Part shown: in pieces, positions 56,319 through 63,441 of the stretch
Layout of the letters: each line of letters starts with the position of its first letter
How positions within the stretch are numbered: position 1 is the first letter of the stretch
Source: Persicitalea sp963716085
GTDB taxonomy: Bacteria > Bacteroidota > Bacteroidia > Cytophagales > Spirosomataceae
DNA: 64,000 bases
Direction of reading: 5' to 3'
Assembly: GCA_963716085.1 (NCBI GenBank)
Contig: OY970288.1
Coordinates: 1,240,001 to 1,304,000, forward strand
The notes under the pieces: model-generated
What the model saw: only the letters and a program-made list of their open reading frames with translations
What the model was told of the DNA's origin: nothing
Database searches by the model: none
Position numbers and translations under genes: made by a program

Positions 56319-57260
56319 ATGGATTACAATCAAGACCAGAAACAAGACCGCCGCACCTTGCTGTGGGCCGCATTGGCCGTTTTGGCCATTCTGAATGTCG
56401 TGCTTTTCTATTTTTACTACCAAGAAAGACAAAACAACCGTGACAAAGATACCATCATCGCCGCCAAGACCGACGAGGTGCTGTCCACCAAGAACAAACT
56501 GGATTCCATCTCGGTGCAATTGGACGCCAAAATCGCCGAAATACAGCAGCTAGGTGGCAGCGTCGACTCGCTTATCGTGCTGAAACAAGAATTGGAGCGC
56601 GATCGGCAGGCCCTGCGGAATTCCAACTCGTTCTCGGCCAAGAAATACGAGGATAAAATCCGCAACTACGAGTCGGTGCTAACCCAAAAAGACACCGAAA
56701 TTGCCCAGTTGAAGGAAGAGCTGGGCATCGTCACGGCCCGCAATGAGGAACTCACCGAAACGGTGACTGGCTTGGAGGGCGACAAACAATTGCTCGCCGA
56801 TTCGGTGACCAACTACGCTGTGCAGAACCGGGAGCTGAACGAGAAAGTAACGATTGCCTCCGCCTTGCGGGCCGAAAATATCTCGGTAAACGCGCTCACC
56901 TCCAAAGGCAAAGAACGCGACGGCGGCAGCTACAGGTCACGCCGCATCGACAAGCTGAAAATTGGCTTCCGCCTCGGTCCCAACGCCATCGCCAAGCAGG
57001 ATCGCAAGGAGGTCTATCTCCGCATCCTCGATCCCGACGGCGCGGTGCTGTCCGACATGGCGACGGGTTCGGGGGCCTTCATCCACAACGGCCGCGAGAT
57101 GATTTACAGCTCCAAGCAAGCCGTCAATTTCAACAACACGGGCCAGAGCATGGACATCATGTACGGTCGTGGCGGCATTCCCTTCAAAGACGGTAAGTAC
57201 ACCGTGGAGCTTTACAGCGAAGGGTTCAAGATCGGGCAGGGGGATTTTGAGGTGAAGTGA
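56319..57260 (+). CDS. Membrane-anchored coiled-coil protein of unknown function
   Basis: A 313-residue protein: short basic N-terminus, one transmembrane helix (LLWAALAVLAILNVVLFYFYY at about 14-34), a long coiled coil at about 40-190 (many heptad Leu/Ile/Glu/Lys residues), then a C-terminal beta-rich domain (LKIGFRLGPNAIAKQDRKEVYLRILDPDGAVLSD...GKYTVELYSEGFKIGQGDFEVK). This layout is common and unnamed in Bacteroidota. The C-terminal domain would be periplasmic or cytosolic depending on orientation. A word-repeat gap follows. Confidence 0.75.
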   Translation: MDYNQDQKQDRRTLLWAALAVLAILNVVLFYFYYQERQNNRDKDTIIAAKTDEVLSTKNKLDSISVQLDAKIAEIQQLGGSVDSLIVLKQELERDRQALRNSNSFSAKKYEDKIRNYESVLTQKDTEIAQLKEELGIVTARNEELTETVTGLEGDKQLLADSVTNYAVQNRELNEKVTIASALRAENISVNALTSKGKERDGGSYRSRRIDKLKIGFRLGPNAIAKQDRKEVYLRILDPDGAVLSDMATGSGAFIHNGREMIYSSKQAVNFNNTGQSMDIMYGRGGIPFKDGKYTVELYSEGFKIGQGDFEVK

Positions 57261-57261
57261 A

Positions 57262-57450
57262 GGGTTGTGTATTTGTTGAACTGTGTAATTGATGTTTTTT
57301 GTTTAACTGTTTTTTGTTACTTAGTCTGAATTACAAAGAATTACGATTCAGAAATTCTTTTGCTATGTAATTATTCAAACAAACAACCGCGCGGGCGGCC
57401 CCGTCAACATCAATTACACGATTACACGATTCAACAATTACACAACACCT
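57262..57450. repeat. Inverted GTGTAATTG word blocks flanking the gap before rpsF
   Basis: The left block (57262-57297: GTTGTGTATTTGTTGAAC, TGTGTAATTGATG) and right block (57407-57450: CATCAATTACACG, ATTACACGATTC, AACAATTACACAACACC) are imperfect reverse complements. The same words occur in the mntH leader near 26285-26320. A further pair, TCTGAATTACAAAGAATTAC, sits between them. They could form a long hairpin upstream of the ribosomal operon promoter. Confidence 0.65.
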
Positions 57451-57480
57451 TGCTTTTTCCATCAAAAACTCCTACTTTCG
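57450..57480 (+). promoter_or_regulatory. Promoter of the rpsF-rpsR-rplI operon
   Basis: TTG (57450-57452), a 20-nt spacer and TACTTTCG (57473-57480) match the Bacteroidota -33/-7 pattern with one mismatch in TAnnTTTG. The transcript would start near 57485 with a leader of about 40 nt before ATG 57525. Confidence 0.65.
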
Positions 57481-57524
57481 CACCCTCATTTTGAGAAAAT
57501 TAACCAAATAATCATTCATTTCAT

Positions 57525-57908
57525 ATGAACAATCAGTATGAAACGGTATTCATTTTAACTCCCATCTTATCTGAGGCCCAGATGAGGGATGCCGTTGACA
57601 AGTTCCGTAAACTCCTCACCGACAACGGCGCGGAACTGGTGCACGAGGAAGACTGGGGATTGCGCAAGCTGGCCTATCCCATCCAAAAGAAGAACACGGG
57701 CTTTTACAATTTGCTGGAATTCAAGGCACCGGGCAACGTCATCGCGATGCTCGACACCGAGTTTCGTCGCGACGAGCGCGTAATCCGTCACATGACGGTA
57801 TCGCTCGACAAGCATGCCATTGCCTATAATGAGAAAAAGCGGAAAGGCTTGATGAACAAGCAGAAGGAAGCCGCCATTGACGAATCACAAAAACCAGCCG
57901 AAGCATAA
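57525..57908 (+). CDS. rpsF: Small ribosomal subunit protein bS6
   Basis: A 127-residue ribosomal protein: YETVFILTPILSEAQMRDAVDKFRKLLTDNGAELVHEEDWGLRKLAYPIQKKNTGFYNLLEFKAPGNVIAMLDTEFRRDERVIRHMTVSLDKHA, the typical S6 order. It sits in the platform of the 30S subunit with bS18, whose gene follows 3 nt after its stop. A short Lys/Glu tail is present, as often in Bacteroidota. First gene of a three-gene ribosomal operon. Confidence 0.97.
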   Translation: MNNQYETVFILTPILSEAQMRDAVDKFRKLLTDNGAELVHEEDWGLRKLAYPIQKKNTGFYNLLEFKAPGNVIAMLDTEFRRDERVIRHMTVSLDKHAIAYNEKKRKGLMNKQKEAAIDESQKPAEA

Positions 57909-57911
57909 GCC

Positions 57912-58163
57912 ATGACACTCGTAAACGAACCCATCGACAAGACCCAGAACCGCAAGAAGTACTGCCGTTTCCGGAAGGCAGGCATCAAATACATCGACTA
58001 TAAGGATCCCGATTTCCTCCTGAAGCTCGTCAACGAGCAGGGCCGGATTCTTCCCCGCCGCCTGACGGGTACCAGCCTGAAGTACCAGCGCAAAGTGGCC
58101 CAGGCCATCAAGCGGTCGCGCCAACTGGCCCTGATGCCATTTGTCGCCGATCAGTTGAAGTAA
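57912..58163 (+). CDS. rpsR: Small ribosomal subunit protein bS18
   Basis: An 83-residue ribosomal protein: KKYCRFRKAGIKYIDYKDPDFLLKLVNEQGRILPRRLTGTSLKYQRKVAQAIKRSRQLALMPFV, with the ILPRRLTGTS signature. It binds bS6 and 16S rRNA. No ssb gene lies between it and rpsF, in contrast with the order in many Firmicutes. rplI follows after 23 nt. Confidence 0.98.
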   Translation: MTLVNEPIDKTQNRKKYCRFRKAGIKYIDYKDPDFLLKLVNEQGRILPRRLTGTSLKYQRKVAQAIKRSRQLALMPFVADQLK

Positions 58164-58186
58164 TCACCCAAAAGAGATCGCAAGAA

Positions 58187-58630
58187 ATGGAAATTATATT
58201 ATTGACAGACATCGCCAAAGTCGGCTACAAGAACGACATCGTGTCGGTGAAGAACGGCTTCGGCCGTAACTACCTCATCCCGCAGGGATACGCGGTGCTG
58301 GCCAACTCTTCCAACCGCAAGGTCGTGGAGGAAAACGTCCGCCAGGCGGCCCACAAGGCTGAGAAAATGCAGAATGAGGCCGAGGAGATCGCCGCCGCCA
58401 TCGGCGAAGCGATGATCGACATCCCGGCCGTAGTAGGCGAAAGCGGCCGTATTTTCGGTCGCGTCACCAACACGCAGGTAGCCGACGCGCTGCAAGCCAG
58501 AGGCTTCGACATCGACCGCAAGAAAATTACGGTAGAAGAAGTGAAGTCGGTCGGTACGTATGACGCCGTCATCGACCTGCACAAGGAGGTGAAGCACACG
58601 GTGAAGATCAACGTCATTCCCGCCGAGTAA
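58187..58630 (+). CDS. rplI: Large ribosomal subunit protein bL9
   Basis: A 147-residue ribosomal protein: MEIILLTDIAKVGYKNDIVSVKNGFGRNYLIPQGYAVLAN, the N-terminal L9 fold, a long connecting helix and a C-terminal domain ending in KHTVKINVIP. It binds 23S rRNA near the L1 stalk. It is the last gene of the ribosomal operon and is followed by a strong terminator. Confidence 0.98.
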   Translation: MEIILLTDIAKVGYKNDIVSVKNGFGRNYLIPQGYAVLANSSNRKVVEENVRQAAHKAEKMQNEAEEIAAAIGEAMIDIPAVVGESGRIFGRVTNTQVADALQARGFDIDRKKITVEEVKSVGTYDAVIDLHKEVKHTVKINVIPAE

Positions 58631-58654
58631 TCGCTTTCTAGTTTTTGAATACAG

Positions 58655-58684
58655 AAAAGGCCCGGTTTCGACCGGGCCTTTTTT
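58655..58684. terminator. Intrinsic two-way terminator after rplI
   Basis: GGCCCGGT, loop TTCG, ACCGGGCC (58659-58678) with AAAA before and TTTTTT after. The stem can be extended by the A/T pairs. On the plus strand it ends the ribosomal operon; on the minus strand it also ends the hydrolase gene whose stop codon lies inside the T-tract. Confidence 0.9.
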
Positions 58685-59495
58685 ACTCGAGCAATAATTG
58701 AATTCCCGAAAATATCAAATCAGGGTCAGACCAGGGGATGAAATGGTTCATGGATTTCTTACGAATCATGGTCAGCGGTACCTGCCCTTGTAATTTGTCC
58801 TCTATAAAATCAGCGTTGGCCGCTGGCACCAGCACATCCTTATCACCCTGAATCACGACCACCGGACATTTTATTTTATCCCAAGAGCCGCTCATTTTTT
58901 TTAATTCTTTTTTCAGGGGCAAAAGCTCGTCGTTGCTCGACTCGAAAGATTGCGGGATAATCCAGCGCACGGGCGGTGCGCCCAAAATGTGGCGGTACCA
59001 GTTGGTCGGCTCCAGCTCGGGCGACACCGAGGCTGCGGCCAGTACCAGTCCCCGCACGTACGTGGGGTGATCCATCGCGAAGCGGGCCACGATGGGGCCG
59101 CCCAGCGAGTGGCCGACCAAAATCACCTGCTGATTCAGGCTTTGCATAATAGGCAGAAGTGCCTCCACTTGACCGACCAGGGTTTTGGCGGCTGTTTCGC
59201 CACTTTCGCCAAAACCGGGCCGATCCACCGACATCAGATACGCTTTCTTTTGCAGAACCGAATCCTTCAAGAAGCCGGTGTAAGCATCCCAAGAGCCCGG
59301 CGAGCCGTGAACGAAAAGCACGGGCGGTAGTGTGGAGTCCCCCACAGCCACGAAGTGCATTTCGCCCTGTCGGGTTTGGTAGTATTTGTGCACTGCCGGA
59401 AATTTGCTGCCCGCCATCGGGTCGCCATTTTTAGAAGTAGTGCAGCTTTGTAAAATACAGAAAATCAGGGCTAATCCGCCCGCGAACTTTTTCAT
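58683..59495 (-). CDS. Alpha/beta-hydrolase lipoprotein
   Basis: A 270-residue exported lipoprotein (leader ending in LQSC, Cys18). Alpha/beta-hydrolase marks: VLFVHGSPGSWDAYTGF (oxyanion HG), SVDRPGFGES, nucleophile GHSLGG, acid GDKDVLVP and the His of SMNHFIPW, so the full triad is present. It would act in the periplasm or at the outer membrane as an esterase or lipase-like enzyme. Substrate unknown. The stop codon coincides with the terminator of the ribosomal operon. Confidence 0.9.
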   Translation of the reverse strand: MKKFAGGLALIFCILQSCTTSKNGDPMAGSKFPAVHKYYQTRQGEMHFVAVGDSTLPPVLFVHGSPGSWDAYTGFLKDSVLQKKAYLMSVDRPGFGESGETAAKTLVGQVEALLPIMQSLNQQVILVGHSLGGPIVARFAMDHPTYVRGLVLAAASVSPELEPTNWYRHILGAPPVRWIIPQSFESSNDELLPLKKELKKMSGSWDKIKCPVVVIQGDKDVLVPAANADFIEDKLQGQVPLTMIRKKSMNHFIPWSDPDLIFSGIQLLLE

Positions 59496-59509
59496 TGTGC
59501 GAATGTAGT

Positions 59510-59517
59510 TATTTTTG
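59510..59517 (+). promoter_or_regulatory. Possible -7 element for hemW
   Basis: TATTTTTG fits TAnnTTTG, with a T-rich segment at 59488-59492 about 18-20 nt upstream. The leader to hemW would be about 80 nt and includes the repeat at 59538-59590. It also lies next to the divergent hydrolase start. Confidence 0.4.
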
Positions 59518-59537
59518 CAAAACCTAAGTCCCTATCC

Positions 59538-59590
59538 TTCTGTCATCCTGAGACCTACCGCCCTGTCATCCTGAGCGTAGCCGAAGGACT
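59538..59590. repeat. CTGTCATCCTGAG dispersed repeat, two units
   Basis: CTGTCATCCTGAGACCTACC and CTGTCATCCTGAGCGTAGCC lie in tandem, 24 nt apart, and the second continues with GAAGGAC. The core TGTCATCCTGAGCGTAG matches the well-known intergenic GTCATTCTGAGCG family of many bacteria (recalled) and the reversed copy at 35538-35557. Confidence 0.7.
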
Positions 59591-59604
59591 TAACCCCTTC
59601 CGCA

Positions 59605-60732
59605 ATGCATCTCTACCTGCACATCCCCTTTTGCCGACAAGCGTGTCACTACTGCGATTTCCATTTCAGTACGTCGCTGCGGGATAAGGGAAAGGTCGTG
59701 CGCGCGATGGTAAGGGAAATGAAAATGCAGAAGAATTACCTGGCGTCGGATGACTTGCACACCGTCTATTTTGGCGGAGGCACGCCGTCATTACTCAGCG
59801 AAAAGGAACTGGCGACGCTCATGAACGCCATCAAAAAGCAGTTCCACCTCAAACCCGACGCCGAAATAGCGCTGGAAGCCAACCCCGATGACCTTACTGA
59901 CGCCACCCTCACGACGTTGGTCAACCAGGGCATCAACCGGCTGAGCATCGGCATTCAATCTTTTCATGACCAGCATCTGCGGTTTATGAACCGCATTCAT
60001 ACGGCAGAAGAAGCCGAAGACGGCGTGAAGCGGGCGCAGGATGCGGGGATCACGAATCTTTCCGTCGATCTCATCTACGCCATTCCCGCCGAGAACGACG
60101 GTATCTTGCTAAGTGACATCGAGAGAACACTGGCATTGGGCGTGGAGCATATTTCGGCTTACTGCCTGACGGTGGAACCGAAAACAGCTTTCGGCAACTG
60201 GACGAAAACCGGGAAGATGCCTCCCATCGAGGACGAATTTGCCGCCCGGCAATTTGAGGTGCTGGTCAGGACGTTACGGGAGGCCGGTTTTGACCAATAC
60301 GAGATTTCAAATTTCGCTAAAAACCAAAAGTATAGTCGCCACAACAGCGCTTACTGGCAGCGACGACCCTACCTCGGCATTGGCCCCAGCGCTCACTCCT
60401 ACAACGGTACGACCCGTCAGTACAACGTAGCTAACAACGCGAAGTACCTGGAAGGAATCAAGAATAAAACACTTCCCATGACCCAGGAAGTGCTTACCCC
60501 CGAAGACCAGGTGAATGAGTACTTACTCACGGGGTTACGCACCCAATGGGGCTGTCGGCTGGAATTACTGCAGGAGCTTTCGGGCGGTAGTTTCCTAATG
60601 CAAACGGGCGAGGAAATTTTCCGCCTCAACGAAGTGGGATGGCTGCGCTCGCGGGACGGGTTACTGCTGCTGACGGAGAAAGGGAAGCTTTTTGCCGATC
60701 AGGTAGCCGGAAGGTTGTTTTTGGAAGCGTAA
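59605..60732 (+). CDS. hemW: HemW, radical-SAM haem chaperone
   Basis: A 375-residue protein of the HemW family, which was long annotated as coproporphyrinogen dehydrogenase HemN-like. Seen: LYLHIPFCRQACHYCDFHF with the radical-SAM CxxxCxxC (Cys10, Cys14, Cys17), YFGGGTPSLLS, LEANPDDLT, RLSIGIQSFHDQHLRFMNR, LSVDLIYAIP and a C-terminal HemN domain (RHNSAYWQRRPYLGIGPSAHSY). HemW delivers haem to respiratory enzymes. No haem gene is nearby. A repeat-filled gap of about 110 nt separates it from the hydrolase. Confidence 0.93.
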   Translation: MHLYLHIPFCRQACHYCDFHFSTSLRDKGKVVRAMVREMKMQKNYLASDDLHTVYFGGGTPSLLSEKELATLMNAIKKQFHLKPDAEIALEANPDDLTDATLTTLVNQGINRLSIGIQSFHDQHLRFMNRIHTAEEAEDGVKRAQDAGITNLSVDLIYAIPAENDGILLSDIERTLALGVEHISAYCLTVEPKTAFGNWTKTGKMPPIEDEFAARQFEVLVRTLREAGFDQYEISNFAKNQKYSRHNSAYWQRRPYLGIGPSAHSYNGTTRQYNVANNAKYLEGIKNKTLPMTQEVLTPEDQVNEYLLTGLRTQWGCRLELLQELSGGSFLMQTGEEIFRLNEVGWLRSRDGLLLLTEKGKLFADQVAGRLFLEA

Positions 60733-60816
60733 AAGAAGACATCCGGGAGAGCGGTGAATACCAAATGATGATAGACCGTTCTGCTTGAACTTGCAATAAA
60801 CCAAAGGGCGGTCGAC

Positions 60817-60852
60817 TGTCCGATTTCGAACTGAAGTGTCCGATTTCGGACA
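60817..60852. promoter_or_regulatory. Tandem TGTCCGATTTCGGACA enhancer-like sites upstream of the permease genes
   Basis: TGTCCGATTTCGGACA at 60837-60852 is a perfect palindrome (TGTCCGA-TT-TCGGACA). A partial copy, TGTCCGATTTCGAACT, is at 60817-60832. The starts are 20 bp apart, two helical turns, as for dimers of an NtrC-type activator. They lie about 60 bp upstream of a sigma-54-like promoter. Confidence 0.6.
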
Positions 60853-60894
60853 GTTTGATTTTAGGTTTATACTGATTAAAAGGGAGTTAGTTTT

Positions 60895-60910
60895 TTGGCA
60901 TAGGTTTTTC
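60895..60910 (+). promoter_or_regulatory. Sigma-54-like promoter (-24/-12) of the permease genes
   Basis: TTGGCATAGGTTTTTC resembles TTGGCAC-N5-TTGC: GG at 60897-60898 is followed by ten bases and then TC where GC is usual, so the -12 part is one mismatch off. Predicted start near 60921, which would leave only a few bases before ATG 60925 and rule out TTG 60913. Confidence 0.45.
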
Positions 60911-60924
60911 CTTTGTCATCAACT

Positions 60925-63345
60925 ATGCTACTAAACTACCTGAAAATCACCCTGCGCGCCTACCTGCGCGACCGCACCTTCACGCTGATCAATCTGGTCA
61001 GCCTGACCATCGGGCTGTTCGTGGCCTATGCCGCCATCGGCTATATCAGCCACGAGCTCAGCTACGACCGCTTTCACGAAAATGCAGACTCCATTTATCG
61101 CTTGGGCCGCAACTACCGTTCTCAGGGATACAGTGTCATTGGTTTCAAGAACTGGAACGGTGCCACGGCCGAGGCACAGCGTGAGCAAGTCGAGTCGTTC
61201 GAATCGGTAGCGGGAGTCAAGGATGCCGTGCAATTCATCACTTCCGACGCGCTGGAATTCGTCGAGACGGGAGGCAAGAAGGTTCAGGAGAATAAAATCC
61301 TGACCACCAACACGCCGCGCGCTTTTCATGAGGTGTTCAGCTGGCAGCTTCGGCAGGGGAGTCTTCAAGATTTTTCCAACGGCTATGGCAAGGTGATTCT
61401 CACGGCTTCCACCGCCGAGAAACTCTTCGGCGAAGAGGCCCTGACCCGTCCCGACCTCATCCAGAAGCAGGTCAGGGTAGCGGGCGAAACCTACACGCTG
61501 GCCGCCATCATCGACGACGTGCCCCTCGGCTCGCACTTCGACTTCAATCTGGTTCTCAGCCAGCCGGTTCTTGATTACTGGGGCAGTCGTACTTACGTGC
61601 AATTGCAAGATAATGTCGAGCAGGCCACCGCCGAGCAGCAACTCAACGCGGCTGTTTCACTCTTCAATCCCGACCTGGTCGAAGACCCGCTCTACAAAGG
61701 CCACTTTCTGCAACCCATCGCCGACATCCACCTAAAATCCAATATCCTGTATGAATTGAAACCGCCGGGAAATCGCAACTATATCATCCTGATCGGTTGC
61801 TTTGCGGTATTCATCATCGTCATCACGCTCTTCAACTACGCCAACCTTTCGCTGGCCCTGAAATCGAAACAGAGCAAGGCCATCGGGGTGCGGAAGGCCA
61901 TGGGTGCCAGGAACACGGCCATTGCGGGGCAATTTGTGTTGGAAGGCGTGCTGCTGGCGATGATTGCCCTGCCGCTGACGGCCCTGCTGATTACACTCCT
62001 CATTCCTTACTTCAACGCAATGATGGGCGCAAGCGTCGCGGCCAACGTGTTTGCTAATCCCAATGCTTTGCTAACGATCGTCGGTCTGGCGCTGCTGCTC
62101 GGGTTGCTGTCGAGTGTGTTGCCCGCCGCGCTGCTATCGTGGCGCAACGCGGTGAGTCTGTTCAAGGAAAATCTGCGCAGCAACCTGTATCAGAACTTCC
62201 CAGTACGCAAGTATTTGGTAATAAGCCAGTTCGTAATTCTAATTTCCATTACCTCAGTCTCGTACTTCGTGACTCAACAAATTAATTTTGTGGAAAATAA
62301 AGACCTGGGTTTTGACAAAGACAATATCCTGTACGCCTATTCTTCGCCCGATAATCTGGATATTTTCCAGGAAAAACTCCGGCAGTTACCCGAAGTGGAG
62401 GTCGTGGGCAATGGCTCGTCGTTCGGTATCACGCCCTTCAATCAGATGACTTACAAGCTACAAGGAACGGATGCGGTGTACGACGACGCCCAGCAACTGT
62501 ACCTCGATGATAAGGCGGTGGAAGCTTATGGGCTGAAGATTACTGCGGAGAGCAGCGTTCAAGCCTCCTCGACGAGTCAAAGTGTCTTTATCAATCAGAC
62601 TGCCGCCAGGAAAATCGCCGCTCGGCAGCAGATTCCCGTCGACGACCTGGTAGGCAGAGTGATCGTTACCGAACCCGAGTATACGGACGAAGAAGGCCAG
62701 GTGGGTTTTCCCTTCACGATTGCGGGCATATTTGAGGATATCAACCTGTTCTCGCTGCACGAGAAAGTCGATCCTTACTTTATTACTGTTTCTGAAAACG
62801 TCCGCATGGGTGGGCGCAGCATCATCAAGTACGACGCCGCCGCCGCGCCGAATATCTTGGCCCGTGTCCAGGCCGTGTACGATGGCATGAACGAACCCTT
62901 CCCGCTGGAAGTGGAGTATCTGGACGCCAAAGTGCAGGATCTCTACCAGCAAGACCGCCGCACCGCCGACCTGCTCTTTTATTTCAATCTCATCGCCATC
63001 CTTTTGGCAGCGCTGGGCATCGTGGGCATTTCCATGTTCCTGACCGTAGCCCGCACCAAAGAAATCGGTATCCGCAAAGTACTGGGTGCCTCGCCTTTTT
63101 CGATCATTCAATCGGCTACCAAAGAGTACTTCGTTCTGGTGGGTATTGCGCTGCTGGTCAGTGCGCCCATTGCTTACTACGCCGTGGGTGAATGGTTGGA
63201 AAACTTTGCCTACCACATTGAGATTCAGCCCGCCGTGTTTGTTGGGGCTGGGCTTTTGACTTTGATTTTGACTGCTCTGATCGTCGGGTACATTGCTTAT
63301 CGCGCGGCGCTGGTGAACCCGGTGGAGAGTCTGAGGAGTGAATAA
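60925..63345 (+). CDS. MacB/FtsX-type ABC transporter permease
   Basis: An 806-residue inner-membrane permease with the duplicated MacB plan common in Bacteroidota: N-terminal helix (LNYLKITLRAYLRDRTFTLINLVSLTIGLFVAYAAIGYI), periplasmic MacB_PCD domain, three helices of FtsX type with QSKAIGVRKAMGARNTAI, a central helix near 435, second periplasmic domain, and a closing FtsX unit with VARTKEIGIRKVLGASPFSIIQSATKEYFVLVGIALL ending in YIAYRAALVNPVESLRSE. No ATPase is in the fragment seen; it is likely encoded elsewhere or further on. Such proteins act as mechanotransmitters for export or efflux. ATG 60925 is chosen, not TTG 60913. Confidence 0.92.
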   Translation: MLLNYLKITLRAYLRDRTFTLINLVSLTIGLFVAYAAIGYISHELSYDRFHENADSIYRLGRNYRSQGYSVIGFKNWNGATAEAQREQVESFESVAGVKDAVQFITSDALEFVETGGKKVQENKILTTNTPRAFHEVFSWQLRQGSLQDFSNGYGKVILTASTAEKLFGEEALTRPDLIQKQVRVAGETYTLAAIIDDVPLGSHFDFNLVLSQPVLDYWGSRTYVQLQDNVEQATAEQQLNAAVSLFNPDLVEDPLYKGHFLQPIADIHLKSNILYELKPPGNRNYIILIGCFAVFIIVITLFNYANLSLALKSKQSKAIGVRKAMGARNTAIAGQFVLEGVLLAMIALPLTALLITLLIPYFNAMMGASVAANVFANPNALLTIVGLALLLGLLSSVLPAALLSWRNAVSLFKENLRSNLYQNFPVRKYLVISQFVILISITSVSYFVTQQINFVENKDLGFDKDNILYAYSSPDNLDIFQEKLRQLPEVEVVGNGSSFGITPFNQMTYKLQGTDAVYDDAQQLYLDDKAVEAYGLKITAESSVQASSTSQSVFINQTAARKIAARQQIPVDDLVGRVIVTEPEYTDEEGQVGFPFTIAGIFEDINLFSLHEKVDPYFITVSENVRMGGRSIIKYDAAAAPNILARVQAVYDGMNEPFPLEVEYLDAKVQDLYQQDRRTADLLFYFNLIAILLAALGIVGISMFLTVARTKEIGIRKVLGASPFSIIQSATKEYFVLVGIALLVSAPIAYYAVGEWLENFAYHIEIQPAVFVGAGLLTLILTALIVGYIAYRAALVNPVESLRSE

Positions 63346-63441
63346 ACTGAGAAAAGGAGATGGGAGGAAAGGATGAATGGACGTAGCCGTCGAACTTCTC
63401 TCCTTCCTTCTCCAAAACCAATCAAACTAACCCCTAAAACC
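63346..63441. repeat. Purine and pyrimidine tracts between the two permease genes
   Basis: GAGAAAAGGAGATGGGAGG (from 63350) is followed about 45 nt later by the partly complementary TCTCTCCTTCCTTCTCC (63402-63418), so a weak stem is possible. No promoter is seen, so the second permease is likely on the same transcript. Confidence 0.45.
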
